A DNA stretch of 64,000 nt from Dermanyssus gallinae (Eukaryota > Arthropoda > Arachnida > Mesostigmata > Dermanyssidae), in the NCBI GenBank assembly GCA_003439945.1, contig QVRM01002284.1:62001-126000 (forward strand), given 5' to 3'. Position 1 is the first letter of the stretch, and every line of letters starts with the position of its first letter. The position numbers and the translations under genes were made by a program. Positions 22,280 to 34,730 of the stretch are shown here, in pieces. The notes beneath the pieces were generated by a model that had not been told where the DNA came from, made no database searches, and saw nothing but the letters and a program-made list of their open reading frames with translations.

Positions 22280-23650
22280 TTCGTTTTGGCTTATTCACTT
22301 TTTGGCTTCGTCTTCGCTCAACTACTGGAACACACCATGCGTTCACCGGGGGGATCTTTGTCCGAGCTTCAGCACCACCACTTCGCAGTCTTCGCAGAAC
22401 ACGACAGTCATATAGTTTCCACCAGGAGACCTGTCGTAGGTAGCCTACGACAAATGCGTCGTCCTCACACGGAGGAGTCGCGTGCTGTCCGATCTAGCGC
22501 TGCTCTGCGCGGCCGACTCAAGGCTCAATGTTCTTCGAATCTAGTCGAACAGAATCGAACTGTCGATGATCCAAGATCGACTGCCTGCACACTAGACGGC
22601 TGTTGTCATTGCAGGTGCAATGCTGTCGAGTCGCGTTCGCCGGACTGGAAATACCATCAACCCACCAGGCGGCTGCTCTCACAATGTCACAATCTCCCCG
22701 GAGCTCCTGGTCGTGCGGCCTGCTGGAATAGCTCGGTGGGTCCTGGAATAGCAGACTAAATACAGTGCCTTGTCTTAACTGTATTGCTGCGTGTCTCATA
22801 GTCAATGTCGGTGTCCCCTTGTACGGTAGGTAGTTCTTTTTTCTTTGTCGCACTGTGGTGCACAAGTTGTTGCTCCTCGACTTGTGTGCTCCGTTCAAAA
22901 TGCCCGATGTGGTACTAATGTCATGTACCAGTTCTACTGCCGCCAGGCTACTACAGTGTATGTGAACGCGCGCGCCACGATGATTTGGGTGAGCAGTGCG
23001 TGCAAGTGGGTGCACGGCTGCCCTTTCCAGAACTGGATCTGGACCAACAATTCATTTGTTTCTATGGGTGGCCGTCTGTCCGCCTATCTGTCTGTCTGCT
23101 TGCCTGCCTATCCTCCCGCCTGCCCGCCCGAATGTCCTGCAACTCTAGCTGCACTGGCCGTCGCAGACAGTGTCTTGCAGCACCAGATCATGGCGGTGGC
23201 GACAGCGATAGCAGCACCAGCATTAGCAGCAGCAGCAGCAGTGAAACCGCCATGACGACGAACCTCGCAAAGCGTGCCACCGCAATTAGGTTTACGACAG
23301 TGCAGGTAGAGCAACGACTTGGCTTGCGACTTTCGGCTCCTCAAAGAGACACTCTCTCGTAGACACCGACTCATACTGGTCCTATCGCTGCTGCTGCTGC
23401 CGCTGCTGCTACTTGGCCTTCTGCTGCTACAACGACTAGTTCTAACGGGATTGGACACTTTTCCCGAGGAGGTCTTTTTTCTCTTTGAGGACGCCGACAC
23501 CGCACCCCGCTCCTCCGCTCCCACCCACTGACGAGACACAAGTAACTGCTTCCAACATTGTCGCTCTTCTCGCTGACTAACCGACGACCTAATGCGGCGT
23601 CACTCCTCTTTAATGCGATCATCTCCCTATCCACCTCTCTCTCTATCTAT
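22280..23650. other. Region upstream of gene A exon, GC-rich with CAG/CTG patches
   Basis: Overlapping frames on both strands at 22286-22759, 22518-23015 and 23108-23539 are Ser/Arg-rich. They include (CAG)n/(CTG)n runs near 23200-23250 and 23385-23425. On the minus strand these could be 5' exons or UTR of gene A, since the exon at 22269 begins at an acceptor. None shows a recognised motif or a clear donor, so no CDS is called. Confidence 0.35.
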
Positions 23651-23875
23651 CTCTCTTGCTTTCTCTCGCTATGCTTAGACGTACGCCGGGAGAGGCAGTA
23701 AAGCTTAGTAGTCAACGTGTGGGCTGCTACACAGCTATACATAAATATGTACAATACAACTAACTTTGTTTTGAGATGGGGCGTTGTGACATGATCCCGA
23801 TGAGGGATCCAGACACACTTCGATAACGCTGAAACGTATTCTGGCTGAGTTAAGGGCCAGCTGTTTTACATTACA

Positions 23876-23900
23876 GTATATATATATATATATATATATA
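23876..23900. repeat. (TA)n microsatellite
   Basis: Short TA run followed by a purine-rich AGAGAGAG patch and then a CA-rich patch (23930-23980). Confidence 0.9.
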
Positions 23901-24035
23901 CTTAGAGAGAGAGCGTTGATGTGTATTGAATGTACACACGTAAATATACACATATACTTGTAAACACACACACGTATACGTTTGTGCATTGAATACTCAT
24001 CAGCGAGACGAACTTGTTCGTAGCATGGCCCTAGT

Positions 24036-25254
24036 CGAAGGGGGGGGGGGGGGGCAGCCGAGGGAACAGGCCAGGCGAGCTATACATATAGCTACTCTAA
24101 TCGCGCTGCACGGAATCCTATCGATCCTTGCTCTACGCTCCCTGATCGTGTCGGATCTAGACGGACCGGATCTCCTGCGGGGGGCGGAAGGCGGGGTGCG
24201 CCGAAAGGGCTCACAAATCAGCCAGTGATTCCTGCCCCAGTCTGCAGTCTTCGTGACAGCCGGCCCGCAGCCAGGCAGACACACAGTTCAGACATGCTTA
24301 GCAGCGGCAGGCATCATCGCCCGCCACAACAGTCTGTGGCCTAATCAATCAATGGACTTTTGGTTTGAGGCGCAGGGCAACTTTACCACTACTGCTGTCT
24401 ACCACTACTATGGCTACTGCTACTACTACAAACGTCTTCTACTACTGCTACTACTACTACTACAACTACTAGGTCTACTACATTGACAATTACTAACTAG
24501 TCTAACTGCACTAACTAGTAGCACTGCTAGACGCGCACACCCACCCACAGTGTTACTCTATGACTATTAGTCGCAGGGCTATAGGCGCTATAGGCGCCAG
24601 CTTGCTTGCCAGTGGTGAGATGGCGGTGGCAGGCGGAAGCAGTGAGGTGCCCGCCCGAGGAGCATGTGCCGCTCCACGAGGTCGCACCGTCATGTGTCGA
24701 TGACGACGACGATGTCGGTGTGTCCGGGACGATAGTCCACCATTTGTGTGCTGTACTCTAAGCTCTACGTTGCTTTAGCTCCCCCCTAGCTCTGTCCTGC
24801 TCTGACCCTGTCCGAAGACAAACCCGGTGGCAGACGGGCTTGTCTTGGGCGAGCGGCAGCGGCGGCAGCAGCAATAGCGGCATGTCCTGTCCTGTCTTGT
24901 CTTGTCCAGTCCCGTCCCGCACCGTGCAGCGCGTGGACGACTAAAGACTATGGAAAGTGCGTGCGCGAGCGCATATATACGTATGCCTACGCGCCTCTGA
25001 TATTATACATGTATGATGCTTTGACGTCTCCGTTGCTATTTGATCCTCTCTCTGTATCAACCAACCTAATATCATGAACGCCGCTGTCCAACAATCGCTG
25101 CCGCTGCGTTCGGCAGAACAATTGATTCGACGATATTGGCTTACGACAGCAGCAGCAAAAGCGGCAAAAGCAGCAAGAAAGGTAGATGGCTTAGTCAGCC
25201 ATCATCCGTCATCCACATCGACACCTACATATTGTATACACTGGCACCCCAATA

Positions 25255-25293
<39 letters not shown>

Positions 25294-25539
25294 GAACACA
25301 AACTAGACATGCACGTACGTATGTATTGCTACCACGATGGGTATAGTCAATAGAAACATTTCCCCGCGAAAGGGCCTAATGCATTTATGACGACTGGCTA
25401 CTAGATGTATTGCCGTTGACGTTGACTCTAGCACCGGCCCAGGCTGCTTTGTCGTACAGCTGGGTAATTCAAATTATGTTTAAGAATATTATATATACGA
25501 AATCCAAGCAAAATAAGGACATACTATATAGAAAAAAAG

Positions 25540-25571
<32 letters not shown>

Positions 25572-25600
25572 GATGTAAATGTATACATTATATAAGTATC
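24036..25600. other. Unassigned stretch with G-run, triplet and TA microsatellites
   Basis: A G-run of about 14-16 lies at 24040-24055. A (CTA)n stretch lies at 24390-24480 and a CCTGTC-type pentamer patch at about 24885-24920. TA tracts lie at 25258-25291 and 25541-25568. Open frames are short and compositional. Nothing assigned. Confidence 0.4.
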
Positions 25601-25608
25601 GATGTGTA

Positions 25609-26402
25609 TACAGGGTCTTTCATAATCGTATGTACTTAGTTCAAGATTTGGGAGAACTCGGCAAGGAATTTTTTTTTCCTAATGAAAGAAGGGGGCAGAC
25701 ACGTCTTGTTTAGGAGTGAGGATGAAATTAAGAACAGTAGACGAAAATTCTTCATAATCTGAATGACACGCGATGCAAGCTAGCGAGTAGTAGAAAAGTT
25801 ATTAATCTGATACACCCTTGCTGAAGCAGGTCAAAATGCTAGCAAGTATGCACACTTTCAATTGCGATATGGCGGCAACTACGTAACGCAGCACGATCAC
25901 TTTGGTAATGCTTTTGGTTTATTTGCTTGATAAGTGTGTGTACACATATCACCCTTTTATATAAGGGGCTACTACGTCACGTTAAAATTGTAAGCATTTA
26001 TTTACTATTGCCTGAAAGTAGTTTTTTGGGTGTTCATTTTTGACCGTATTGGCAAAATGGTACGGTTCTGAACGTGAAAATCTTCAACGTAAAACATAAC
26101 AACAGATCGACTTTTTATGACTTTCCATAATTTCGCCATTGGCCTTTCGCTAGCTTGCGTCGGTTGTCAAATATTATGAAGAATTTTGCCGAACGCCGAA
26201 CACGCCGGTATGATTGACTCCTTTATGCGTTCGCTGGTTCTCCGGTAAACGTAGATTTTGCGCAGTCATGTAGGAGAAACGAAAATGCAGAATAGCTGCT
26301 TTTATAAATTTCATCCTCACCCCTAAAGAAGACGTTTCCGTCCATTATTTTCTTGCCAAGTTCTACCAAACATTAAAATAAGTACATACGGTTGTGGAGA
26401 CC

Positions 26403-26407
<5 letters not shown>
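25609..26407. mobile_element. TIR element (MITE-like, Tc1/mariner type ends), 795 bp
   Basis: Non-autonomous DNA transposon with long terminal inverted repeats. The left end reads CAGGGTCTTTCATAATCGTA after TA (25609-25610); the right end, inverted, reads CAGGGTCTCCACAACCGTA before TA (26406-26407). Similarity continues inward: GTATGTACTTA, then GAACTCGGCAAGGAA against GAACTTGGCAAGAAA, then AGGAGTGAGGATGAAAT against AGGGGTGAGGATGAAAT. Further in, ATTCTTCATAAT and GCAAGCTAGCGAG recur inverted at 26150-26193. The TA flanks match the TA target duplication of Tc1/mariner elements. No transposase frame lies inside. The right end is continuous with a large TA tract. Confidence 0.85.
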
Positions 26408-27290
<883 letters not shown>

Positions 27291-27293
27291 TAT

Positions 27294-27520
27294 CAGAGCC
27301 TAATATTAACCTCGCAACGACACGAGGCACCGAGTAATAAATGTCTTTCTTGGCGTTGAGACGGGTGTGTGTAGGGTGGTTTTACAGCACGTCCCACTAT
27401 TCAAACGTAGTCAACTACCAGATTGTAATAGACAATGGGACGACGAGAAATAAAACAATGCAAAAAATCGACACAGAAAACTCGTTTTTCAGCCCAGACA
27501 CGGATAACTGTGCCTGCGGC
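27294..27520 (+). repeat. Dispersed repeat, copy 1
   Basis: Shares the ordered words GAGCCTAAT, CGACACGA, CGAGTAATAAATG / AGAGTAATTTATG, GTGTGTGTAG, GTCAACTACCAG / GTCAACTACAAG and GACAATGGGACGA / GACAATACATAGGACGA with the segment at 29060-29285, in the same orientation. The two copies are diverged and gapped. The family is not recognised; it could be the end of a DNA transposon. Confidence 0.7.
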
Positions 27521-27726
27521 AACAAAATTGAGTAACATTTTCACAATTTTTTTTGCTTCGCTTTTACTTTCGAATATTAACATTATATTTTTTTATTCTA
27601 CATTATTTTCTTCTTGCAACGAAGTGCTGCACTACGATCTTTCTACAAGATTATTTCTAGTCTACCGCTCTAGACCATCTTGCTGCTCCGGGTTTCAGGA
27701 GTAGCGCACGCTCCATTATATGTATG

Positions 27727-27730
<4 letters not shown>

Positions 27731-27794
<64 letters not shown>

Positions 27795-27800
27795 TATATA
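27731..27800. repeat. (TA)n microsatellite
   Basis: About 70 bp of TA preceded by a short GTAT repeat. Confidence 0.95.
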
Positions 27801-28360
27801 TCGCCATTATTCCTTCCCGTCGACCCTTCTTATTGGCTTACATAAGCGCGTCTAGTTTGAAGACAGCGACTGTAGCGCCAACTAGACGATAGACTAGTAG
27901 ACTACTAGGACGCCTACGCTCTCCACCATTACCGCATAAGCACAGCAGAAACAGCAGCAGCAGAACATCAATCAGCTACCCGATCTAGCACCCGGTCTAG
28001 CATGGTGGTGAGCGACCTCAGAAACGCGGAGTAGCATCGAGTACCTACCTACCTATCTGGATGCTCTGTAGCATGATCGAGAGCGGCCAGACAGTCTCTA
28101 AGTCAAGCCGATGCCGAGGCCGGCCCACGACCGTCTGTAACCCCCGCGACCCGCCTTTCGCTTTCACCGCTGTCGCAGTTCGCTTCGCGGCGCTCAGTTC
28201 AGCTAGATCATTTGTTTCGAGTTCGATGACACAATCGAGTATTAAACACTCGGTAACCAGCCTCGTAGTAGTAGTGATAGTCTCGTTGAGGCGAGGTCGC
28301 ATCTCTCTCTCTCTCTCTCTCTGTATCCCCAATGTCTACAACTAACCTAACTGAAAATAA
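27801..28360. other. Unassigned stretch with (CT)n patch
   Basis: Overlapping frames at 28045-28345 on both strands have no recognised motif. A (CT)n run lies near 28303-28322 and a CAG patch near 27950. Confidence 0.35.
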
Positions 28361-28363
28361 TCG

Positions 28364-28512
28364 ACGTACTATAGTAGTATATAAATCGTACTCTAATAGT
28401 AGTATATAAATCGTACTCTAATAGTAGTATATAAATCGTACTCTAATAGTAGTATATAAATCGTACTCTAATAGTAGTATATAAATCGTACTCTAATAGT
28501 AGTAGTATGAGT
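28364..28512. repeat. 25-bp minisatellite, about 5.5 copies
   Basis: GTACTCTAATAGTAGTATAT plus AAATC repeats with an exact 25-bp period at 28388, 28413, 28438, 28463 and 28488, preceded by a shorter partial unit at 28364. The array decays into (TAG)n and runs straight into a family-1 SINE. Confidence 0.97.
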
Positions 28513-28530
28513 AGTTGTAGTAGTAGTGTC

Positions 28531-28738
28531 GAGCCCGGCGGCGTGGTGGCTTAAGTCTGCGCCTCGCAGCCGGAGGAGACACTAGATAGGTGCGCGGGTT
28601 CGAGACCCACCGTTGGACATTTGTATTTATGGGGGTGGTCCGTCTATGAAGCAAAAAGTGAAAAACAGTTCGGTGGACGTTAAATCTTGGCTGAGGGTCA
28701 GCCCGTAAACTTTAAAGTTGTAGTAGTAGTAGTAGTAG
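28531..28738 (+). mobile_element. tRNA-derived SINE, family 1 (full length)
   Basis: The head has an A box (TGGCGTGGTGG, about 28541) and a B box (GGTTCGAGACCC, about 28600). A constant body follows: GTTGGACATTTGTATTTATG, a CGTCTATGAAGCAAA block and GTGGACGTTAAATCTTGGC, ending near TCAGCCC and a (GTA)n tail at about 28718-28738. The tRNA-like head cannot fold a normal anticodon arm because of an extra insertion (GGAGGAGACACTAG), so this is not a tRNA gene. It is embedded between (TAG)n stretches on both sides. Confidence 0.9.
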
Positions 28739-28739
28739 C

Positions 28740-29059
28740 GGTCGCGTAGAAGAAGCGAACAGGAAATAGACCTGGACTGTCGCATAAACAGCGCTCTCCC
28801 CCGTGGCCCATTTGGCTGCGTTGCTGTCTTTGGTGGCCGGCTATGTATGGATGGGCCATGTCGTTTGTATAGATGGGCGCGTGTAGCTTCGTTGCTTCAT
28901 CGATTATAGCAGCAATTCGATATATTCTCGTCGCACGCTGTTGTTGTTATCACTATTCTGTTGTTGTTATTTGTTGTTGTTATCACTATTCTGTTGTTGT
29001 TGTTGTTACTATTATGTTGTTGTTGGGGAGACAATTTTTTAATACAATATCAGATATGC
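28740..29059. other. Unassigned stretch with (TTG)n
   Basis: (TTG)n runs with ATCACTATTC interruptions lie at 28940-29025. Nothing else is recognised. Confidence 0.4.
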
Positions 29060-29285
29060 TAGTCGAGCCTAATAATGACGCGAGTGCGACACGAAACACA
29101 GAGTAATTTATGCCTTTCGAGACAGGCGTGTGTGTAGAACGGTGTTCCAGCATATCCCATTATCCAAGCGTTGTCAACTACAAGGCGACAATAGGACGAG
29201 TGATAGACAATACATAGGACGACAACAAAGAAGTCATTGCAAAAAGTTGACACAAAAAGTACTCGCATTTCTGTTCTGCCGATCT
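29060..29285 (+). repeat. Dispersed repeat, copy 2
   Basis: Diverged relative of 27294-27520, as described there. The same orientation and word order (GAGCCTAAT, CGACACGA, GTGTGTGTAG, CAACTACAAG, AAAGTTGACACAAAAAGT against AAAATCGACACAGAAAACT) argue for two insertions of one family or a segmental duplication. Confidence 0.7.
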
Positions 29286-29880
29286 TCACTGCCGAACTTG
29301 AAGTGAAGCGACGTCCTCAAAAGGTTCACACGCACACGCCGGTACGCCAGGTCGTACTTAGCGTACTGCGGGTACGATAAACCACATGCGGAGAACTTCG
29401 CCTTCAGCAATCGTCATCGTTTCAAGTCGTCATCGTTCCAAGTCGCCATCGTTCCAGACCGTTCTCAGCGACTGTTGGCCGTTACCATGGCAAAGCGCCG
29501 GCGTCTTGAGCAAAGCTCTCAAACAGCGTCAACCAATACGAATACCGCCCCATACACACCAATGACGAAGTTCGGACCCCGGCCACCACTCTGTTACTAG
29601 GCATCCGAGTACGGATACCCATGTCAAGTTGCTGGCCTCTTGATCTCATGCCGTACCGCTTATTTTCCTCGTCTTGCGTCTCGGTCGCTGGCGATGCCGT
29701 GACGCTTCGTACTACGTGATCGCAGCCGCACAACTTCTGAACTACACTAATTTAGTGAGTCGAAAGTCGCGTGATAAGAAATGCTACTAAGCAGCTTTTA
29801 ATTGTTTTTTATTCTGTTTACATACCATGTTAGGTGAATATATAATTTATATATATATATATTATTATTTTATTATATTT
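29286..29880. other. Unassigned stretch
   Basis: One short minus-strand frame (29482-29733) without a motif. A CATCGTTCCAAGTCG-like 15-bp unit repeats about three times at 29405-29465. A (TA)n run lies at 29848-29871. Confidence 0.35.
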
Positions 29881-29883
29881 TTA

Positions 29884-30650
29884 TACAGGGTATTCAGAAT
29901 ATTGATCACGATATTGGATTGTAGACGTTAGGCAATATTTTTTCATGAACATGGTCCTAAGAGGCCTGTTCAGTTGACTGGCAACTCTTTATCCATTGCG
30001 TATCGTTCTTTATGAATAGAGGCTTATTTCCTACCTCTTACCTTACGACCACTTACAGCGCTCTAAACTAACATATTCAGGCAAATGCGCATTTCATGAC
30101 GTTAATTTTGGTACCAAACTTATGGCAATGCGAGCTGTGGTTGCGGAGTAATTACGATTTTTTGGTGGGATGTCCATATTAAGTGCATGTAAAATGACTG
30201 TGTGGCGACGTTCACTACCGCCGACGTGTCGCGCGACAGCCGCGTCATTTTACATGCACTTAATCTTGACATCCCACCAAAAAATCGTAATTACTCCGCA
30301 ACCACAGCTCGCATTGCCATAAGTTTGGTACCAAAATGGTCGTCGTGAAATGCGCTGAATATGTTAGTTTAGAGCGCTGTAAGTGGTCGTAAGGTAATGA
30401 TTTTGAGGTATTGGGCGTGAAGGTTAATAAAATAACTTCATTTTGGCGAATTCTCTTCTAAGCGACCATGTAGCATCTTCTGACCGGCCTTATGAGTTCT
30501 TCGAAAAAAGCGGTGTGTTAGCTTCTGTCTAGGAAACCTGGTTGTCTCGCAACAGCACATTATGTCCTCGGGCAAAAACACAATGTTTGTAGTATTTAAT
30601 ATCGAACATAGAGACCATGTTATGGAAAAATATTGCCTAACGAGCTCTAT
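29884..30650. mobile_element. Foldback/MITE-like element with a long central palindrome
   Basis: Two arms, 30039-30197 and 30245-30396, are near-perfect reverse complements (about 150 bp each) around a 47-bp loop. Outside these, CGTTAGGCAATATTTTTTCA at 29926 recurs inverted at 30615-30645. The left end begins TACAGGGT, like the 25.6-kb TIR element. The right end lacks this motif, so the element appears truncated. About 120-220 bp of asymmetric sequence lies between the inner and outer arms. No protein is encoded. It would form a strong hairpin in single-stranded DNA or RNA. Confidence 0.88.
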
Positions 30651-30704
30651 TCATATATCGTTAATATAATAATTATATATATAATATTTTTTCTATATAT
30701 ATTA

Positions 30705-30714
30705 ATACTATATA

Positions 30715-30758
<44 letters not shown>
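30705..30758. repeat. (TA)n microsatellite
   Basis: About 50 bp of TA just beyond the right end of the foldback element. Confidence 0.95.
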
Positions 30759-30759
<1 letters not shown>

Positions 30760-30760
<1 letters not shown>

Positions 30761-31680
30761 ACAAAATGCGTCGTGCGCTCTTAACATAGGTAAATGCACT
30801 GCGCGAGTCAAGCAAGCTGCTCGAATGCCACGTGCGAAACCTCTTATGGAGTTGCTACAATGGACTAACTTGCTTTAACACACATCGTCCCCCCAATCGC
30901 TCTTTTAAACTTAGATTGCCCAGCTCATTTTGCATATCGGTCACTTTCAGAAGTCTCATTTATGACGGCAAGGATGCTTAATCTATGCTCGCCTTTTCAA
31001 CTGGTTTAATGGACTGTGGGCGTATCGACAAAGGACAGTACCGCCGCCTCTTGAGAGTTCGTGAACGAATCTTGACAAGTATAATTATTTAGTAGCTGAA
31101 AAGTCAGGTAGCTGATTCAGTGCTTGTTTTGCAACTACTGATCACGAGGTTTTGTATTCAAAAGAAAGATCGTACCCTGCTTCCTAATTTCCATGAAGCC
31201 GTGGCGGCCGGTGTAGACATCTTAGCAGTCTTGCAATTGGTGCGCTCAACATCTGGAAGGTGTGGCCTTGCTCAGCTTTGCACGCTTACCTTATTTCTGT
31301 ACATTCTAAGGACGGTAGCAGTGAGATCACAGGAATATACTCTCTCTCTGCCAGTGCAAAGTGAAGTCAAATTGAGTAACTCGAAGTTTTCCGCCCATAA
31401 GCATATGCACCTATCGAATTCTTGTATATTTCAACGCTCGTCTCGATTGTCCCTTCCTCCAGTCGCACGACAGCCTTACGTGATACTCTAGCTGACTATG
31501 GTTGCTATGATAGTTACCCCAGCGTCTTGTCCGACCTTCCTTAACCATTCGGGGAGCTCGGTCATCGATTTATTTGCGGTTAGCTTAAGTGAGGAAAGAG
31601 TAAACTATATTGGAGAAAGGAATTCGTTGAGTGAAGGCGGCCTTATTCGAGCACATATCCAACTGCGCTAGAATTCAAGG
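30760..31680. other. Unassigned stretch before the LINE
   Basis: A plus-strand frame (31120-31491) has no recognised motif. Nothing else was found. Confidence 0.35.
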
Positions 31681-31689
31681 TATATAACG

Positions 31690-33750
31690 ACACGTCAAGA
31701 GCCCCCAGACGAGTACCTCGGACCCGTAATCTGACGTTGCGGCTCTACTGGAACGTTCGCATGAGGGTCCTGCCAATTCCTGATACCATTGACGTCGAGC
31801 AGTATGCTGATCGCCTCGTGGAGATCCTTCAATCGTCTACTTGCTTCCCCAGGAAAACCACAACTGTCACGTTGCTTGAGCGACACAGAAGGCCCTCCAT
31901 TTGTTGTCAGAGCTGCAACCTGCCGCTAAGCCGCTTGCTGATGTTTTCCGAACGATTGCCGAAAGACATACACTCAGCAGAAGAAACTATACCTCGAACA
32001 ACAGGAGGCTATCCTTCTCGCACACGCGGAACAAGCTCCATACAAGTGGCTTACACGCGGTGGGCAGACCTCCTGTCTTATTAGCTCCGTCACCCTCGTC
32101 GGACATTTCACCGAAATGTTTGCATCGAGGGACACGATCCCCCGCGAATTACCATTGTTCGCTGCTGTTTGGGACGAGGAAACGACAAGACATCAGAGCG
32201 AACTTGAGAAGGACTTCACGGTCATGGAAGTTCTGCAGGCTCTTCAAGGGCTGTGCAACAACAAAGCATCGGGGCCGGACGGCGTTCGGAATGAGCACCT
32301 TAGAAGCTCGCTTGTGCTCGCTCCATGCTGGACAGCATTGTTCAACGAATGCCTCAAGACGGGGCTTCTCCCAACACAATGGAGAAATGCGACTCTATTG
32401 GTGATCCCGAAAGGCAAAGGTGACCTTACCCACCCCTCGGCCTGGAGAGGCATTGCAAAGAAGAGCGTGTGCTATAAGCTGCTGTCGTGCTTGATCACAA
32501 AAAGACTAAGCGCTTTCTTCGAGGTTACGAACGTTATTCCTGCAGAACAACATGGATTTCGGAAGGGACGTTCCACGCAAACAGCGTGCAGAATTCTCCC
32601 GGATGACGTCAAAGAAACCCTCTCCCGGCCAGGGCAGTCTCTGTACGCGGTATTCGTCGACTTCAAAGCCACCTTTGACTCCGCAGGAGTCGGCGTTCCC
32701 TCGAAGATGCTGAACCTCATAAGAGAGGTCCTACAGGAAAACCGGGTGACAATCGACGATGGAGTGTCGGAACTGCCGGCGTTTTCGCAAACAACCGGGT
32801 TTGCCCAGGGGGACAATTTGAGTCCACTTCTCTTTTCTGCCAAAACAAATTCGGGGTTGTAGAGATCTCGTTAAAGTTTTATTATACGCAGACGATTTAG
32901 CCATCTATGGAAGTAGCCGTTTCCAGGTCCAACAGGCGCTGGCCAGGCTCAACACAGCCGTTACAGAGTTGGGGTTAACAATTAATCTTCGTAAGACGGA
33001 GGCACTAAAGCTCCGTAGAGGGGCAGGGTCGCACGTGACGACTCTCTTCATATCGGTAGCTTTTCTCTCGCCTACGTCAACAAGTTCCCTTATCTGGGAC
33101 TAATTATGCTGTCGAATGGGGTAGGGTTCTCGGTGCATGTTATGGAGAGATGCAGGAAAGCCCTTTTAGTGGCATCTTCCATCAGGAGCCCGCACCGCCT
33201 GTCCCTCGCCACAGCCATTCGCCTCTTCGACCTGAAGATCGCCCCCGTGGCTTCATATGGAGTGGAGTTAATATGGGCGCACCTGACTCCCAGAAACCTC
33301 GACCAGCTGAATCAGATGAAAGCAGCTTTCCTGAAACGGACTCTGGGACTCCATACGTCAACGCGCAACCGCCTCGTCTTCCTATTAGCAGACTGTCCAC
33401 TTTTTATAGAAGACCTAAGGCGCCGTTATAACCTTCCGCAAACCGCAGCCTTTAACGACTGCATTAGAAAATGGGAGGCGAAATTTTCCGAACTCGACCC
33501 GGAATTCTTCAATACCGGAGCGATTAGAAATGCGGAGTGGAAGGGGCCAGAGCGTAGCAACAGGCACGTGATAACACGATTTGCAGTACACGGCTTTCAT
33601 CACATTTTATGTCAACGCTCTGAATTCCATGAACCATGTGAGACTTGTGTATGCCGCCGCTGCGGTGAACTCTGCCGAAGATACCATGCCTCAAAATGCA
33701 ATCTTGTGCAATCTTTAAATGAATTAGCCCGTCATTGTGGGGCCTTGTAG
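31690..33750 (+). mobile_element. LINE reverse transcriptase with C-terminal zinc-binding tail, nearly complete ORF2 3' half
   Basis: Reverse transcriptase plus C-terminal domain. From 31690 degraded linker, then a long frame 32116-32862 with NNKASGPDGVRNEHLRSS, LLPTQWRNATLLVIPKGKGD, QHGFRKGRSTQTA, a damaged VFVDFKATFDSA box and TTGFAQGDNLSPLLFS. After a shift the catalytic LYADDLAIYGSS lies at 32880-32910; after a second shift near 33060 the thumb (CRKALLVASSIRSPHRLSL) continues to 33750. The C-terminus ends with ITRFAVHGFHHILC and a Cys/His cluster (CETCVCRRCGELCRRYHASKC shortened: C-x2-C-x-C-x2-C-x3-C-x4-H-x3-C). Two or three frameshifts and the damaged FDTA box inactivate it. N-terminal endonuclease was not seen. 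Confidence 0.88.
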
Positions 33751-33755
33751 CTTAT

Positions 33756-33885
33756 ATATTTTATATGTATGTATATGTATATATATGTGTGTATATATGT
33801 ATATGTATATAAATGTGTGTATATATGTATATGTATATATATGTGTGTATATATGTATATGTATAGGTGTATGTGTATGTATCTA
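33756..33885. repeat. TATATG/TGTGTATA compound repeat
   Basis: Repeated blocks of TATATGTGTGTATATATGTA with about a 36-bp super-period immediately after the LINE stop codon. It may be an expanded LINE 3' tail. Confidence 0.9.
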
Positions 33886-34730
33886 TACAAATGCAGATCA
33901 CCCGGTGATAGTCTTGACTCAAATATCTCAGGGGCGAAATTGTAAATATGATATGATCCGACAAATGACACGACAGAAGGTCTGAATCTACGCTTGCAAT
34001 TGCCATTACCTGACCGATGCCACTTTGAAGAAGCATGTATGTCTTGTTGATGCTTTCCAATCAATGTTGTTATATATATATATATATATATATACATATA
34101 TATATAATGGCGTAACCCGGTGGTGCATTAACAGCGGCATGCAGCTCTTTGTTTAAAGTTTCTCGTTATAAAACACTTTTTCGAGCTAAACTACTTACTC
34201 TATGGGTCAACACTGCTCACTGCCAACGTGACCCGGGACCTTGGAGACTTAATCTCGACGGACCTCACCTTCTCCGCCGTGTCCATAGAACTGTTCTATC
34301 CAATTCAACCATCTATAATTATCAATATGTTGTTTTGCTGTTTCACTGTTAAGAAGCCCACGGTGTATTTTCGTTAGTAGAAATCGATTGTGTTGTCTAA
34401 ACGTTTGTGCTATTTACTTGTATGGCATCTACGATTGAGCAAATACAAAAGTGTGATTGAATGTGTGCAAAAGATTGCTGTAAATTGACTCCACAGAAGA
34501 TGCTTCTTGATTACTTTTGGTAAAGTGCAGCTGAACAATCGCAGAATCCAAATAATGCGTGTGCCAAGTTGCGTTGCCAGAACGAAGCACATAAATATGT
34601 ACGCTTGGCGCCAGGGATATTATGGGCAGGGCGACTGCGGAGATCCCTCCTGCGACCAGTCGTTCCTCACCCGTTGTTTCTAAAATAAAGTAGCTTTTAC
34701 AAACATTCATTTGTAGGGATTGTGTAGAAA
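33886..34730. other. Unassigned stretch with TA tract 34070-34107
   Basis: No recognisable coding sequence; only short frames. A TA run lies at 34070-34107. Confidence 0.35.

Noticed and set aside
22286..23539. 5' coding exons of gene A
   Set aside because: Ser/Arg-rich frames occur on both strands and no donor-acceptor pair in the right phase could be supported by eye.
28531..28610. tRNA gene with A and B boxes
   Set aside because: The head matches seven other dispersed copies, has an insertion that prevents a proper cloverleaf, and carries a constant non-tRNA body. It is a SINE. The same reasoning applies to 7422, 36389, 38832, 39251, 40244 and 58241.
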